64,000 bases of DNA from positions 12,769,431-12,833,430 of the forward strand of contig NC_088322.1 in the NCBI RefSeq assembly GCF_910592395.1, given 5' to 3'. The stretch comes from Lineus longissimus. Its lineage: Eukaryota; Nemertea; Pilidiophora; Heteronemertea; Lineidae. The position numbers and the translations under genes were made by a program. The notes beneath the pieces are model-generated. The model was not told the DNA's origin. It ran no database searches and was given only the letters and a program-made list of their open reading frames with translations. Positions 12,152 through 23,400 of this stretch are shown one piece after another (position 1 is the stretch's first letter; each line of letters begins with the position of its first letter).

Positions 12152-13162
12152 ATGGCGGATATGAATGATACCAAAACATCGGGATATATAAACAAGGTAA
12201 TATACGATGAAATAAATGATCACACATTGCTAAAAGCTTTGACGACCGTTTTCAATTTCTATCTACCTTGTGCGGCGCTTTCACTTGGCTTTATAGGAAA
12301 CACTGTCATTATCATCATCATGACAAAACGACTCCGCAAGCGGCAAAGCGTGGTTATGTCCTACCACTTCCGAGCATTGGCTTTGGGTGATAACGGGGCC
12401 CTAATCTTCGGTTATGGCCAGAGGTTAATGATCAACAATTTGCCCAATATTTTCGATTTTATCAACGGAGATTTCCTCTGCAAAGTTCTTAATTACAGCG
12501 TTTTTGTGTGTTTAGGCTTCCATGTTTGGAATGTCATTATCATATCCATCGACCGTTTTGTGGCAGTGTGCTTGCCATTGAAAGCTGCCGCTTGGTGCAC
12601 AGTCAAGAAGGCCAGGGCTTGCTATCTCTTCAACCTCGGCTTTCACATCGTCTTTAATTTGGTGAAGCTATGGAAATATTACGAGAATGACCCAGCAACT
12701 ATAGGGGTGGACGTTTGTATAAATCCTTCAGAGTTCCCGCCGTGGTTTGAGGGATTCATAACATCATTCTTTGTCATCATCGTTAACTACGCGTCTCCAA
12801 TTATAGTGCTTATTCTCAGCGTGTCAATTTTGGTTAAATTTAAGCAACAAGGCAATGAATTGCAAAATATTGGAAAAAGCAGCTTCCCACAGAAAAATGC
12901 AGACCAGGAACGCCACCTTACGGTGATGATAATGGTTACTGCCTTCGTGTTTATCTTTTGCCTATCTTGTTTTCCACTGACGGATATGTGTTGGAAATTT
13001 CTTATACCGAAGGCAGCGGAAGCCTATCCATTGATACGGCTGCTAAGCATTCATGTTACATATTTTTTCATGATTCTCAACCCCTGTCTTAACTTTTACA
13101 TCTACTTGTTAGTTAGTGCCTCATTTAGAAATGACTTCGTACGATTATTCAAGCACCCTTAA
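12152..13162 (+). CDS. Class A (rhodopsin-like) GPCR, invertebrate peptide-receptor-like, copy 1
   Basis: This is a 336-residue intronless receptor with seven hydrophobic segments, at about residues 33-57, 68-90, 108-133, 155-174, 200-228, 256-280 and 294-318. Visible class A marks are the TM1 Gly-Asn (N50), the TM2 Asp (D80), the TM3 Cys (C110) that can pair with C189 in loop 2, and a D134-R135-F136 box in place of DRY. TM5 has P216. TM7 has N314-F-Y-I-Y318, equivalent to NPxxY with Pro replaced by Phe. A helix 8 follows (SFRNDFVRLF). TM6 has CFP but not CWxP. There is a glycosylation sequon at N5. The NFxxY and PLKA features resemble FMRFamide/neuropeptide-type invertebrate receptors, but the ligand is unknown. 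The ATGGCGGA start is shared by all three copies. A CTGAC...TTTCAG/AC just upstream could be a 3' splice site for a 5' UTR intron. It probably sits in the plasma membrane and signals through G proteins. Confidence 0.92.
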   Translation: MADMNDTKTSGYINKVIYDEINDHTLLKALTTVFNFYLPCAALSLGFIGNTVIIIIMTKRLRKRQSVVMSYHFRALALGDNGALIFGYGQRLMINNLPNIFDFINGDFLCKVLNYSVFVCLGFHVWNVIIISIDRFVAVCLPLKAAAWCTVKKARACYLFNLGFHIVFNLVKLWKYYENDPATIGVDVCINPSEFPPWFEGFITSFFVIIVNYASPIIVLILSVSILVKFKQQGNELQNIGKSSFPQKNADQERHLTVMIMVTAFVFIFCLSCFPLTDMCWKFLIPKAAEAYPLIRLLSIHVTYFFMILNPCLNFYIYLLVSASFRNDFVRLFKHP

Positions 13163-14027
13163 ATCACTACAAGTGCGTACGACTGCCAGCATAATCGTCA
13201 TTTTACTACCCGTTCAATCCGAAATACTTCGACCTGATTGAGTGTTACACCCTGACTTGGTGGCACGCCTGTTGTGAGTAGCATCTCAAAACTGTGTATT
13301 TTTTAGACTACTTGTAACTTTCGACGAACCACTTTATGCAAGATTCTTATCTCTTTGTCTGACTGACACAAATCAGTGTGACTGTGCAAAATGTCAATGT
13401 CAGTCCCTTAGATATCAAACATGATACCGAGCATAATAACATTTATTTTCTGGACCACCCATTATTGAAGCAGTTCATTCTTGTAATTTCTTGTCAATTT
13501 TCCGTGTGGAATTAATGATAATGCAGATAATGATATAATTAGCAAATTTCATACGACCAAGTTTTTCCCCTATTTCCCTTTAAACTGCTATCTTAAAAAT
13601 ACAATTTACCCAATGATGTCTCTGCCAAGCTATTTAAAGACGTCGATAATCATGATATTGAGGAGCGTGTTATGTGTTGATGTCGGGGTCATTTACGATA
13701 TCATTAACAGTATTGAACGATTGCTCCAGCGCTTGGATGGGCAAACATCATGAGTTTGATACCGTATACGGATACATTACACTGTTCGTGACAATGGAGG
13801 AATTAGTTCACTCGGATTGCCAAGTTTCTCGAATTTGAGCTTAACCGAAACTCTTAATACAATCCCGGAAATAGCACATTACATTCTGAACCTCGATCCA
13901 GAGGTATTTCTCTTGTAACTTTCACCTCAACGCTCACTGGCTGCGGAAAGAAAATGCCCACTAAACATCAAGCGGTTAACCGTTGCATTGATACATCCCC
14001 TATCTATCTGACTTGGATCGTTCAGAA
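13163..14027. other. Spacer between GPCR copies 1 and 2
   Basis: Non-coding. The left part aligns to the downstream flanks of copies 2 and 3, and the right part aligns to their upstream flanks. No clear TATA box or polyadenylation site can be assigned with confidence. Confidence 0.6.
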
Positions 14028-15017
14028 ATGGCGGAATTGAATGATACCGAAACGTCAGTAGATGTAAACAAGGTAATATACGATGACAGAGATAACCTGC
14101 TAAAGACTTTTATGACTACATTTAATTTCTATCTACCTTGTGCGGCGCTTTCACTGGGCTTTATTGGAAATACTGTCATTATCGTCATCATGACAAAACG
14201 ACTCCGCAAGCGGCAAAGCGTGGTCATGTCCTACCACTTCCGAGCATTGGCCTTTGGAGATGACGGGGCCCTAATCTTCGGTTATGGCCAGAGGTTGATA
14301 TTCAACAATCAACCAAATCTTTCCGATTATATCAACGGGGATTTTCTCTGCAAAATGCTTTATTACAGCGTTTTTGTGTGTTTAGGCTTCCATGTTTGGA
14401 ATGTTATTATCATATCCATCGACCGTTTTGTGGCAGTGTGCTTGCCATTGAAAGCTGCCGCTTGGTGCACAGTCAAGAAGGCCAGGGCTTGCTATCTCTT
14501 CAACCTTGGCTTTCACCTTGCCTTTAATTTGGTGAAGCTATGGAAATACCAGAAGAACCAAACAAGCACAGACCAGGGCGTCTGTATTTATCCCCCTGAA
14601 TTCCCGCCGTGGTTTGAGGGATTTATAACATCATTCTTTGTCATCATCGTTAACTACGCGTCTCCAGTTGTAGTGCTTATTCTAAGCGTATCAATTTTGG
14701 TTAAATTTAAGCAACAGGGCAAAAAGTTGCACAACATCGGAAAAAAGAAAAATGCGAATCAGGAACGCCACCTAACGGTCATGATGATGGTTACTGCCTT
14801 CGTTTTTATTTTTTGTCTTTCTTGTTTTCCCGTGACAGATATGTGTTGGGAATATCTTATACCAAAGGCAGCGGAAGCCTATCCATTGATACGGCTGCTA
14901 AGCAATCATGTTACATTTTTTTTCATGATTCTAAACCCCTGTCTTAACTTTTACATCTATATATTGGTCAGTGCCTCATTTAGAAATGACTTCATACGAT
15001 TATTCAAGGACCATTGA
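14028..15017 (+). CDS. Class A GPCR, peptide-receptor-like, copy 2
   Basis: This receptor has 329 residues from the ATG conserved in the three paralogues. An in-frame ATG at 14013 would add five residues (MDRSE) that are not conserved. It has the same seven-helix architecture as the first copy. Key residues are Cys98 and Cys186 as the probable disulfide, Asp122-Arg-Phe as the DRY equivalent, and Asn307-Phe-Tyr-Ile-Tyr311 in TM7. Sequons lie at about N5 and N177, the latter in extracellular loop 2 and absent from the neighbours. Loop 2 and the N-terminus are the most variable parts between copies, as expected if ligand preference has diverged. Intracellular loop 3 is shorter than in copy 1, lacking the SSFPQ segment. 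It is intronless and in the same orientation as its neighbours. Confidence 0.92.
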   Translation: MAELNDTETSVDVNKVIYDDRDNLLKTFMTTFNFYLPCAALSLGFIGNTVIIVIMTKRLRKRQSVVMSYHFRALAFGDDGALIFGYGQRLIFNNQPNLSDYINGDFLCKMLYYSVFVCLGFHVWNVIIISIDRFVAVCLPLKAAAWCTVKKARACYLFNLGFHLAFNLVKLWKYQKNQTSTDQGVCIYPPEFPPWFEGFITSFFVIIVNYASPVVVLILSVSILVKFKQQGKKLHNIGKKKNANQERHLTVMMMVTAFVFIFCLSCFPVTDMCWEYLIPKAAEAYPLIRLLSNHVTFFFMILNPCLNFYIYILVSASFRNDFIRLFKDH

Positions 15018-16203
15018 CTCACTGCAAGTGCGTACATGTACCAGCAAAATCGTCATTTTAGTACCCCTTCATTCAGAAATACTTCGACCTGATTTTATGT
15101 TATCCCCTGACTTGGTGGCATGCATGTTAAGCGTTCTGAGTAGCATCTCAAAACTGTGTTTTTTAGACTTGTAACTTTGGACGAACCATATTTTTCTTAG
15201 AGTGCAAAGGGTATGCAAGATGCACCTTTGTTGAATTGATAACTCTTTGTCTGGGAGACGCTAATCAGTGTGTGCAAATTGTCTTATCAAAAAGGTTGAT
15301 CAGTCCTTCATATCAAACCTGATAGCAAACATAATAACAGTTTTTTTCGGGACCAACCATTATCGAACCAGTTCTTTCTTGTTATTTATTGTCAATTCTA
15401 CGTGTAATATTCAGGATAAAGCAGATAATATGTTAAGCAATTTTCATCCGACCGAGTTTTCCCTCCTTTTTCTCCCTTTAAACTGCTATCATAAAAATAC
15501 AAATTACCCGATGATATCTCTGCCCAGCTATTTAAGGACATCTATAATTATCTATAATTGTATTAAAAAGCGTGTTCCATATGTATGTGTTGATGTTGGA
15601 GTCATTTACGATATCATTAACAGTACTGAAGGATTGCTCCAGCGCTAGGAGGGGCAAACATGGTGGGTTTGATACCGTACACTGTTCGTGACACTGAAGG
15701 AATTAGTTCACTCCGATTGCCAAGGTTCTTGAATATGAGCTAAACTGAAACTCATATACAATCCCGGAAGAGCACATTGCATTCTGAACCTCGATCCAGA
15801 GGTATTTCCCTTGTGGCTCTCACCTCAGCGTTCATTGGCGTAACGTGAAGGCGGAGATATTCGAAGGATTTAAGAAAAATGGTTGGCATTTCAAATGAGG
15901 TAATGGACCATCGCTGAAGGCATATCTACTGGACCAGTTGAACTTCCCAGAGCCCGATTAATTCTATTGAGTGTGATCTTGCCGATGGAATTGAATCAAT
16001 TTCAATATGACAAAATGCAAGTGTACGGATCTGGACGGTGTTACGGAGTGTAGCAATAGCTATATTGGAAATGGAAAGGGTCAACCTTTCGGGGCTTGTT
16101 ACTTTAACGATTTGTGAGACGAAATGTCTCTCGGTTTTTCCAGTAACCGGTTTACAATTGCATTAGGCCAAAACCAAACATGTCTGACTTGGATGTTTCC
16201 GAC
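15018..16203. other. Spacer between GPCR copies 2 and 3
   Basis: Non-coding and homologous to the preceding spacer over much of its length. It also holds about 300 bp without a counterpart (about 15840-16150). The open frame at 15268-15648 lies wholly in duplicated non-coding sequence and is not kept open in the other spacer, so it is not called as a gene. Confidence 0.6.
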
Positions 16204-17220
16204 ATGGCGGATTTGAATAATACTGAAACGTCGAGAGATGTGAGCAAGGTAATATACAATAACATAGATAACAGAGATAATCACACATTGCTAAAGACGT
16301 TGATGACTACATTCAATTTCTATCTTCCTTGTGCGGCTATTTCACTAGGCCTTGTAGGGAACACTTTCATTATCATCATCATGACAAAACGACTCCGCAT
16401 GCGGCAAAGCGTGGTCATGTCCTACCACTTCAGAGCATTGGCTTTTGGAGATAACGGGGCCCTAATCTTCGGTTATGGCCAGAAGTTAGTGCTTAACAAT
16501 ATGCACCATGTTTTCGATTATATCAACGGAGATTTCCTCTGCAAAACTCTTAATTACAGCGTTTTTGTGTGTTTAGGCTTCCATGTTTGGAATGTCATAA
16601 TTATATCCATCGACCGTTTTGTGGCAGTGTGCTTGCCATTGAAAGCTGCCGCTTGGTGCACAGTCAAGAAGGCCAGGGCTTGCTATCTCTTCAATCTTGG
16701 CTTTCACATCGTCTTTAATTTGGTGAAGCTATGGAAATATTACAAGGAGAACCCAACTAATCTTGAACAAGAAGTATGTATCAACCCACCAGAGTTCCCT
16801 CTATGGTTCGAAGGATTCATTTTATCATTCTTTTTCATCATTGTAAACTACGCGTCTCCAATTATAGTGCTCATTCTCAGCGTATCGATTTTGGTTAAAT
16901 TCAAGCAACAGGGGAGAGAATTGCAAAGGATCGGAAAAAAGAAAAATGAGAACCAGGAACGCCACCTAACGGTCATGATGATGGTTACTGCCTTTGTGTT
17001 TATCTTTTGCCTATCTTGTTTGCCACTGACAGAAATCAGTTGGAAATATTTCATGCCAATGGCCGCAGAAGCCTATCCAATGATACGGGTGCTAAGCATT
17101 TTTGTTTCATATTTTACCATGATTCTCAACCCCTGTCTAAATTGTTATATCTATTTATTTGTCAGTGCCTCATTCAGAAAAGACTTCGTACGATTATTCA
17201 AAGACTCTAGGTCTAATTGA
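16204..17220 (+). CDS. Class A GPCR, peptide-receptor-like, copy 3
   Basis: This receptor has 338 residues from the conserved ATGGCGGA. An upstream in-frame ATG at 16180 would add eight residues (MSDLDVSD), and that sequence partly aligns with untranslated sequence of copy 1. Seven membrane segments are present. Key residues are Cys113 and Cys192 as the likely disulfide, Asp137-Arg-Phe, and a TM7 motif Asn313-Cys-Tyr-Ile-Tyr317. The NPxxY proline is replaced by Cys here, unlike the Phe in the other two copies. TM6 reads CLP. The C-terminal tail ends KDSRSN, slightly longer than in its neighbours. It is the most diverged copy in TM5-TM7, yet identical in DNA over a 92-bp TM3-TM4 block (16603-16694). 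Ligand unknown. Confidence 0.92.
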   Translation: MADLNNTETSRDVSKVIYNNIDNRDNHTLLKTLMTTFNFYLPCAAISLGLVGNTFIIIIMTKRLRMRQSVVMSYHFRALAFGDNGALIFGYGQKLVLNNMHHVFDYINGDFLCKTLNYSVFVCLGFHVWNVIIISIDRFVAVCLPLKAAAWCTVKKARACYLFNLGFHIVFNLVKLWKYYKENPTNLEQEVCINPPEFPLWFEGFILSFFFIIVNYASPIIVLILSVSILVKFKQQGRELQRIGKKKNENQERHLTVMMMVTAFVFIFCLSCLPLTEISWKYFMPMAAEAYPMIRVLSIFVSYFTMILNPCLNCYIYLFVSASFRKDFVRLFKDSRSN

Positions 17221-17400
17221 ATCTCAGCGAGTGTTTATGATTGCCATAAGCGTTCTTTTGCTTCCCCTTCGGTCAGAGTCTCTACCCTCCGATCAGATGT
17301 TTCACCCTGACTTGTTGGTACTCCTGATTTGGCGAGATATCCAAACTGTAGCATGGCTGAATGCATGACGATGCCCATAATACATAACAGATGATAAATG

Positions 17401-20400
17401 CGAGTGTCAAACGTTGAGCTTTCCTAAGGAGCAGCTATTATATTAATTGTATTCACCACACTGACTATCCTACGAATCTGTCTATTTGAGATGTTCCCTT
17501 ACCTCATTAAGTACTCTCTGAAGATCTAGATGGAGCCTCGACTCCCCTTGAATTCCGATAACTGGCAAGTGTCAGATAGTTCGCACAGTTTCCAAGACTG
17601 CACAATGTCAAAGTAATACATTATTGCATGAACATTTACTTTTGAAAATCGACTGGAACTGTTCAAAATGAAGTCACATCATTTTCATAGCTGTGCGTTT
17701 TTAATAATGCACCATGTTTGGTCGATCGACCACTTTCCAAACAGGCCTTCCTGGTGCGATGTAGTTTGTAAGGAAGTGACGGCCAACTTTCAGCTAAAAT
17801 TTGTCTTTTAAGGATCATCCATTACATGAAATGACATATTGTTTAACTTCTCTAATCACTCATTGTAGACCATAACATTTGCCTCCGTCCTAAGTATTTC
17901 CTCCCATGGCTATCAGAGCCTGGACTCATATCGATTTTCGATAATCAATAAGGGTCTAATAGCTTACACAGTTGCCGTGGCTGCTCAACGTCAACGTCAT
18001 ATATGCATGAGAAGAGAAGGTGAAGCCATTGCCAAACATTTCCCAGATAATAGCACAATTTTCTCTCTCCATATAGCAGGAGGATCCGCCATACCGATGC
18101 TACTTGTACTACGTTTCCTGAAGCTAAAGAAATATTCCTTAACTTTTCTACTTTTTGTTGTGTGCAAACTTTACCCGCAATGCACTGCAGCAAGTAAATC
18201 AGCCAAATCGATCTGTAATGCTACGCAAGTGATGCGGCTGATGTCCATTATACAGTCTCGGTTTTCCGGACTTTAACGAAGACCACCGAGTTCAGGGGAA
18301 CATGACGTCAAACGACTTGACCATAAGCATCCTTGAAGCAAATTAGGTATTAAGCCACCAATCAAAACTTTAAGCCTTCCAAACACAGACACAACCACCA
18401 AATATTGATTGGGGTTTGCATAAATAATTTGATTCATCAATTCAATTTGATTTAAAAGGTATTGCTAATTTGAAAAAAATCTGTTTATCTGCTCGAGGCG
18501 TTGATTGGTGTTTGCATAATTAATTCATTTTAAGGTTGACGACATTACTCAGCAATACTTAACAGGTTGTCAGTGACTGGTATCAGAATGTCAGGTGGAT
18601 TTTCACATTTGTCAAAAGATTCCGAAGACACTTAACATTCTTCCCTCGCAATCAGAACATTAGCATATAGACAATGTTCTTTGTTCGTGATATCCTGGAA
18701 GTACCATGCTATCTACGAAGTATCAAATATCATACTTGAAATATTATCTTCGTAGTGAACCGTGAGAGTTGGAAACGGTAAACATACGGTCTCCGCTACG
18801 GGGCACTGGCTGTTTCCAGTGTATTGCATTGTTCTGACACAGATGTGGCGTAAATTTTGTAAGTGTTATGAGGTCATTTTGGCGACCAAGGTGAAAGGGG
18901 ACTTGTTCTTCTGCGGGGTGAGAAGTGACGGATAGCGACCCAGCTACATATGGGTGCGTTATCAAAAGCAGCCGGACTGCGCACTCTGCTTGAAGTGCTG
19001 GAGGAAAGAGGGCCAGTGTACTTGTCGGAGCCATTGCTGTTTTGATGTTAAAACAAGAACAAGAACAAATGAAAGTCAGCGCCGCAAATTGAGGTACAAA
19101 TGCCCTATTGACATGGGACGATGATCCAGTCCATTTTAACTGATCAATGACTGACCCGCTACCTGTCCGAATCTCCTAAACGTTCGAGGACGTGCACGTC
19201 CGGGTACATAGCTTTTAGGATGCGCTCAAGCTTACTGATTATGACTGGTTTGTCTTTATTCTTAGCAACGACTGTCCTCTTAATGGACAACTCTGTGAGT
19301 AGAATTATTAATGACATCTTGACACTCATTGATTCCAGATGTCCAATTACAGCTAACAGTCAGCCCTGTTTCCTGTGCTGCGGAACTTTATCTCGAAAGC
19401 TCTCCTTACCACCGCAATCGTAAATCACTTGGTGTTCAAGTATCGATATAAATACACTTGGTTAATTTGTCCGTTCAGTAGACTGTGAAACGAATTAGAA
19501 GCCAGTAAATTAGCGCTGGTTTCAAGTGTACATGCACCAACACCTGGCTATGCATTGATTGTGCATTACTTTGTGTCCGACATACAAATCTCTCCGAATT
19601 TGACTTTCGTTGCGATTTGACAAACAGGTGAACGGTTGCTCATTGAACATGTCAAAAGCACGCTAAAAAGTGTTTTTATTAAATAAAACAGTAAAGTCGA
19701 CCGTTTGTGTCCGACTGATGAGAAATCCTTTCATCTGGAAATAAATGTAGGAATCAGATTGGTTCACATACGTGTGAGTGGGATTGAGAGGGAATAGAAA
19801 GTTAACGTGGTCGTCACACTATTGACGCTAACGACGACGATAACTTATTTTCTTTTCATAAAATATATTCTCACAGAAGAAATAGAGTTCACATTGGCGT
19901 TAACGCGGTAATTTCTAAAGCTTTACTCATGGAAATGAAATGCGTTGAACTGAAAAAAGTCGTCTGTCTCTTGAGACTCCTACTAAAAGGCATATTGCAT
20001 CCGGAATAGCGGTCTGATTGGTTAACCGACCAGATTGATCAAAGTCCACAACCATCTATTCCTTTCATGTTTTGATGAATAATAAATGCTTTTCACATTA
20101 GCTGACTGCAAACATGGCAAAGACGATATTGATATCGAAGGATATACCTAGCGTTTTTGAAATACGAGTGGAGGATTTCAATATGAGATTTCAATAAAAC
20201 ATACTTCTGATATCTTCTTTTAGTGAAACGGTCACATATTGGTGCGAACTTGTCTGACGTGTATCTGTAGATATCTTATTTTGGTTGATCAAATTGATCA
20301 AAAGGAAATGCTTAGTTCCATGTTGACAGAAGACGATCATAGTGAGCGTCTTCCTCTTCTAATATCAAATAAAATTCAACGCTGAGATTCCCACATACAG

Positions 20401-23400
20401 ACACGTACTGTTAACGTCTTAATTATCGCGAGATTTTAATTCGCCCATCTCGATTAAAATAAAAAATCTTGAACAAAAAATTCGTTGGAAAAGCTGAAAG
20501 CACTTCATAATCCGCCGAAATACAATTCATTGACAGTTTTAAAGAACATTTCAGAATTGCAAAATTAATAAGGCGCGAAAATTTGGCGATTGAAACTAAC
20601 GATACTGAAAGAATTTTTCATTATCAAAAACACCAATAAATTATAGTCGCTATAATTTATTGCTGGCATAGGCCCTCCATCAATGTGGCAACCACCAAAG
20701 ATGGTTTCAAGGTTCCAGAATATCAACGAGTATTGACGTGTCGAAGGAGTCAGACATGCTCACGATGTATGATCTTAACCATCAACACATGCTTGGTAAA
20801 AGAGCAAAAAACATCAATAGTCTGATACAATCTGTATGCAAACCTCTGTTTGGGGGCATGAAACACAACAACTGACATGACTGAGGAAAAAACAACCTGT
20901 TGTGCAGCACAGCTATCCATCTTTCTCAACTAAGTCGTGTACTTAATGATCCAACAAATCCCACTTTCATCCAGCGGCGTCTCGCCTCACCATCAAATAT
21001 TCTTGGATTGTAGTTAAATTTAATTTTTTACGAGGCTTAAGTACCTGTGGATACGGAAATGACAGATTTTGATATTGCCCATAGCCTCAGGTTTCTGCGA
21101 AGGAAGCCACCTAACTTAAACACAAAAGATAAGGAGAATGTGTCGACTCCGCCGGTAACAATGTGATAAGGGTGATTTTTCGCAGATTCCCTTCCCTCAA
21201 CACTTCCTTCATGACCCCGGTTTGGTGACGTCCGTTTAGCTCAAGAAGATGCATAGACTATTGGGACACACACCCATGCCCTAACTAAGAATTTTATGGC
21301 GTAATCTGAAGCTGAAAAGATAAGAAAAAATGAAATGCTACAGTAAAAGTTAAAAGGCGAGACTTGGTCCCTTTCTGCTCACACCACCAAACGGGTTATT
21401 AAGATCTTTAAATTCAAAAGTGGAAGTTCTAAACCACAAGTTAAATGCATTGTCTTTTACCGGATTAATGTAGTGCTTCGTCAATCGTAATCATGTCATG
21501 ATTTTTCCAGAGATACTTTGGGATAATTGAATTTGGATGCCTGAAAGCAATATCCCGTCATGGTAAGACGACTGACACTATCGCAGCATTCGTTATAGCC
21601 TTGGACGTGGCGTGGGCTTTGACAAAACCAGCTGCTGCCACTGCATTATATCAGTGCTTACATAAAAGTATCATTCTGTTTCTTAAACCTTTCTAGGATA
21701 GAAGGGTTTTAGTCACAAGCCGATGAATGAGATATTTGTTTCATTTCTTCCAAGACTGGCGCAAAGAGGGTCATTATGGCTAGTTGGAACTTCTCTTCTT
21801 CGTGTGGAAAAGGTATAAGTTGACGAAAACCCTCGGTTTCAGACCTGATTTCAGTAGGTCGAAAAAAAACGAAGTAGGATGAGTTGGAGAAATTGACATT
21901 GAAAATTCTTCAGATTGATGCATTAACTGGCCGACTGAGGTGAGAACCAATCCACCTTCAGTTGCGATTCGTAGGTGACCCCACCCTTCCCTGTGGATAT
22001 TCTCTGACAATAACCATGGATATAGGGAAAATACACTTCTTCGGACTCCTTAGTACGCCCGCGCAACTATAGTGAAGCTTTTCCAGTGACACTAGGATGA
22101 CAAACTATGCATATCTGTCATCCGTTAAAAGCGATAAATGTTTCACACTTCCTCCCCGGGGTTAATTTCTAACTTCTTCAGGTCGAGTCTCTGCATGACC
22201 GACCTCTAACTTACATGGCTTCTTCTCGTAACTTGCCTATCGTCATGTTATCACAGGGCTTCTTTATAAGGTCACAAAGCCAGCGAGGTCACATGTCTCT
22301 CGTGATTCAGGCAACAGCCCCAGGCATGTTTCCTGCAGTGAATGAATTCTTTTGGTTGACAAACACAGTTATCAAACCTGAAGTTTTGAAATGTGCAGTT
22401 TTGTTGCAAGGCTTCTTCACTGTCTGTTCAGTGTGATATACCTCCTGGCCAGCGTACCTCCCCGAGTCAAACTCAAGATGCAGCCATCTTTATGCCCATC
22501 TTTTGATTGTCAAACCCTTCAATCCTATCCTGAATACATAAATACTTCTTTTACTGGATTTTATCTGTACTCAACAAAAATTATAACTAATAACATTATC
22601 TTTGACAAATTACGCTTTTAAATTCCGAATTTATTCATTAAAGATAGGTCATGATGCTGGGCGGTGTGAAATTTTCTCAAACAATATTTCCAAGACACCA
22701 AGCCTTGATTTCGTCGTTAATTTAATCAAATTTCATTGAATCATTTGCCCAAGGCTGCAGTTTAATTTAGGTAGATTGGAACAGGGACACAAATGGTGAT
22801 TGATTGGTATCAATTAAATTTGTTCTCCCTCCGGACGAAACCCCTTAAGCAGTCCATGCTGACATATTAGTTGGTCTTAAGATCCGGAATCTCATGCAGA
22901 AGGCGAAATTTAATTAGGAATTTGATTTGGATTGATCTTTGTCAGTTGCAAGGTTACGGTGATAAAATGTATTGGTTGACCTTGAAGTGGCCCCATAGTT
23001 TTCGCACAGCGACTCAAAAAGACACAGTGACATTTACATCTGAAAAAGCCAGATGTGAGAAATACTTTTCAATGCCTGGACTATTAATGCTTTGCTTAAG
23101 CCATGGGAAGTGTCTTACACAAGTTAAAAAAAGAATAAAATCAAACTCAAACTAATTCAGCTCGACGAAAAGATACTAGTAATCAAGTTCCATAAAGCTT
23201 AGTAAAATATGCCCAATCCAATACAAAAGCGGCATAATCGGATGAATATTCATAAAATCTAATTCGCAATAATTGAATTTTCCAACTAGCAATAAGAAGA
23301 TAATAGTAAAAGATATCGTAAATTTTATTTGATTGCTGTCAGGAGGACATCGAGTGGAATTTTGTATCTCATTGAGTGTAACTAATCTTGTTTAAGGATG

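Larger units (their letters stand above)
11530..17400 (+). repeat. Three tandem duplication units of about 1.9 kb, each with one GPCR gene
   Basis: The coding sequences at 12152, 14028 and 16204 sit in head-to-tail units whose non-coding flanks also align. About 300-500 bp upstream of each start there is a shared block with 'gattgccaag' followed by a 'gagc..aac' segment. The second and third copies also share 'tgaacctcgatccagaggta'. Downstream, the first two copies share 'gaaatacttcgacctgatt' and 'gtagcatctcaaaactgtg', and the third is more diverged. An upstream 'cttgtcaattct'-type block recurs at about 11530, 13490 and 15385. Spacing is therefore roughly 1.9 kb. Copies 2 and 3 share more upstream sequence with each other than with copy 1, suggesting the order of duplication. 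Confidence 0.85.

Noticed and set aside
15268-15648. 126-residue frame downstream of GPCR copy 2
   Set aside because: Lies in duplicated spacer; the homologous spacer after copy 1 does not keep the frame, so it is not protein-coding.
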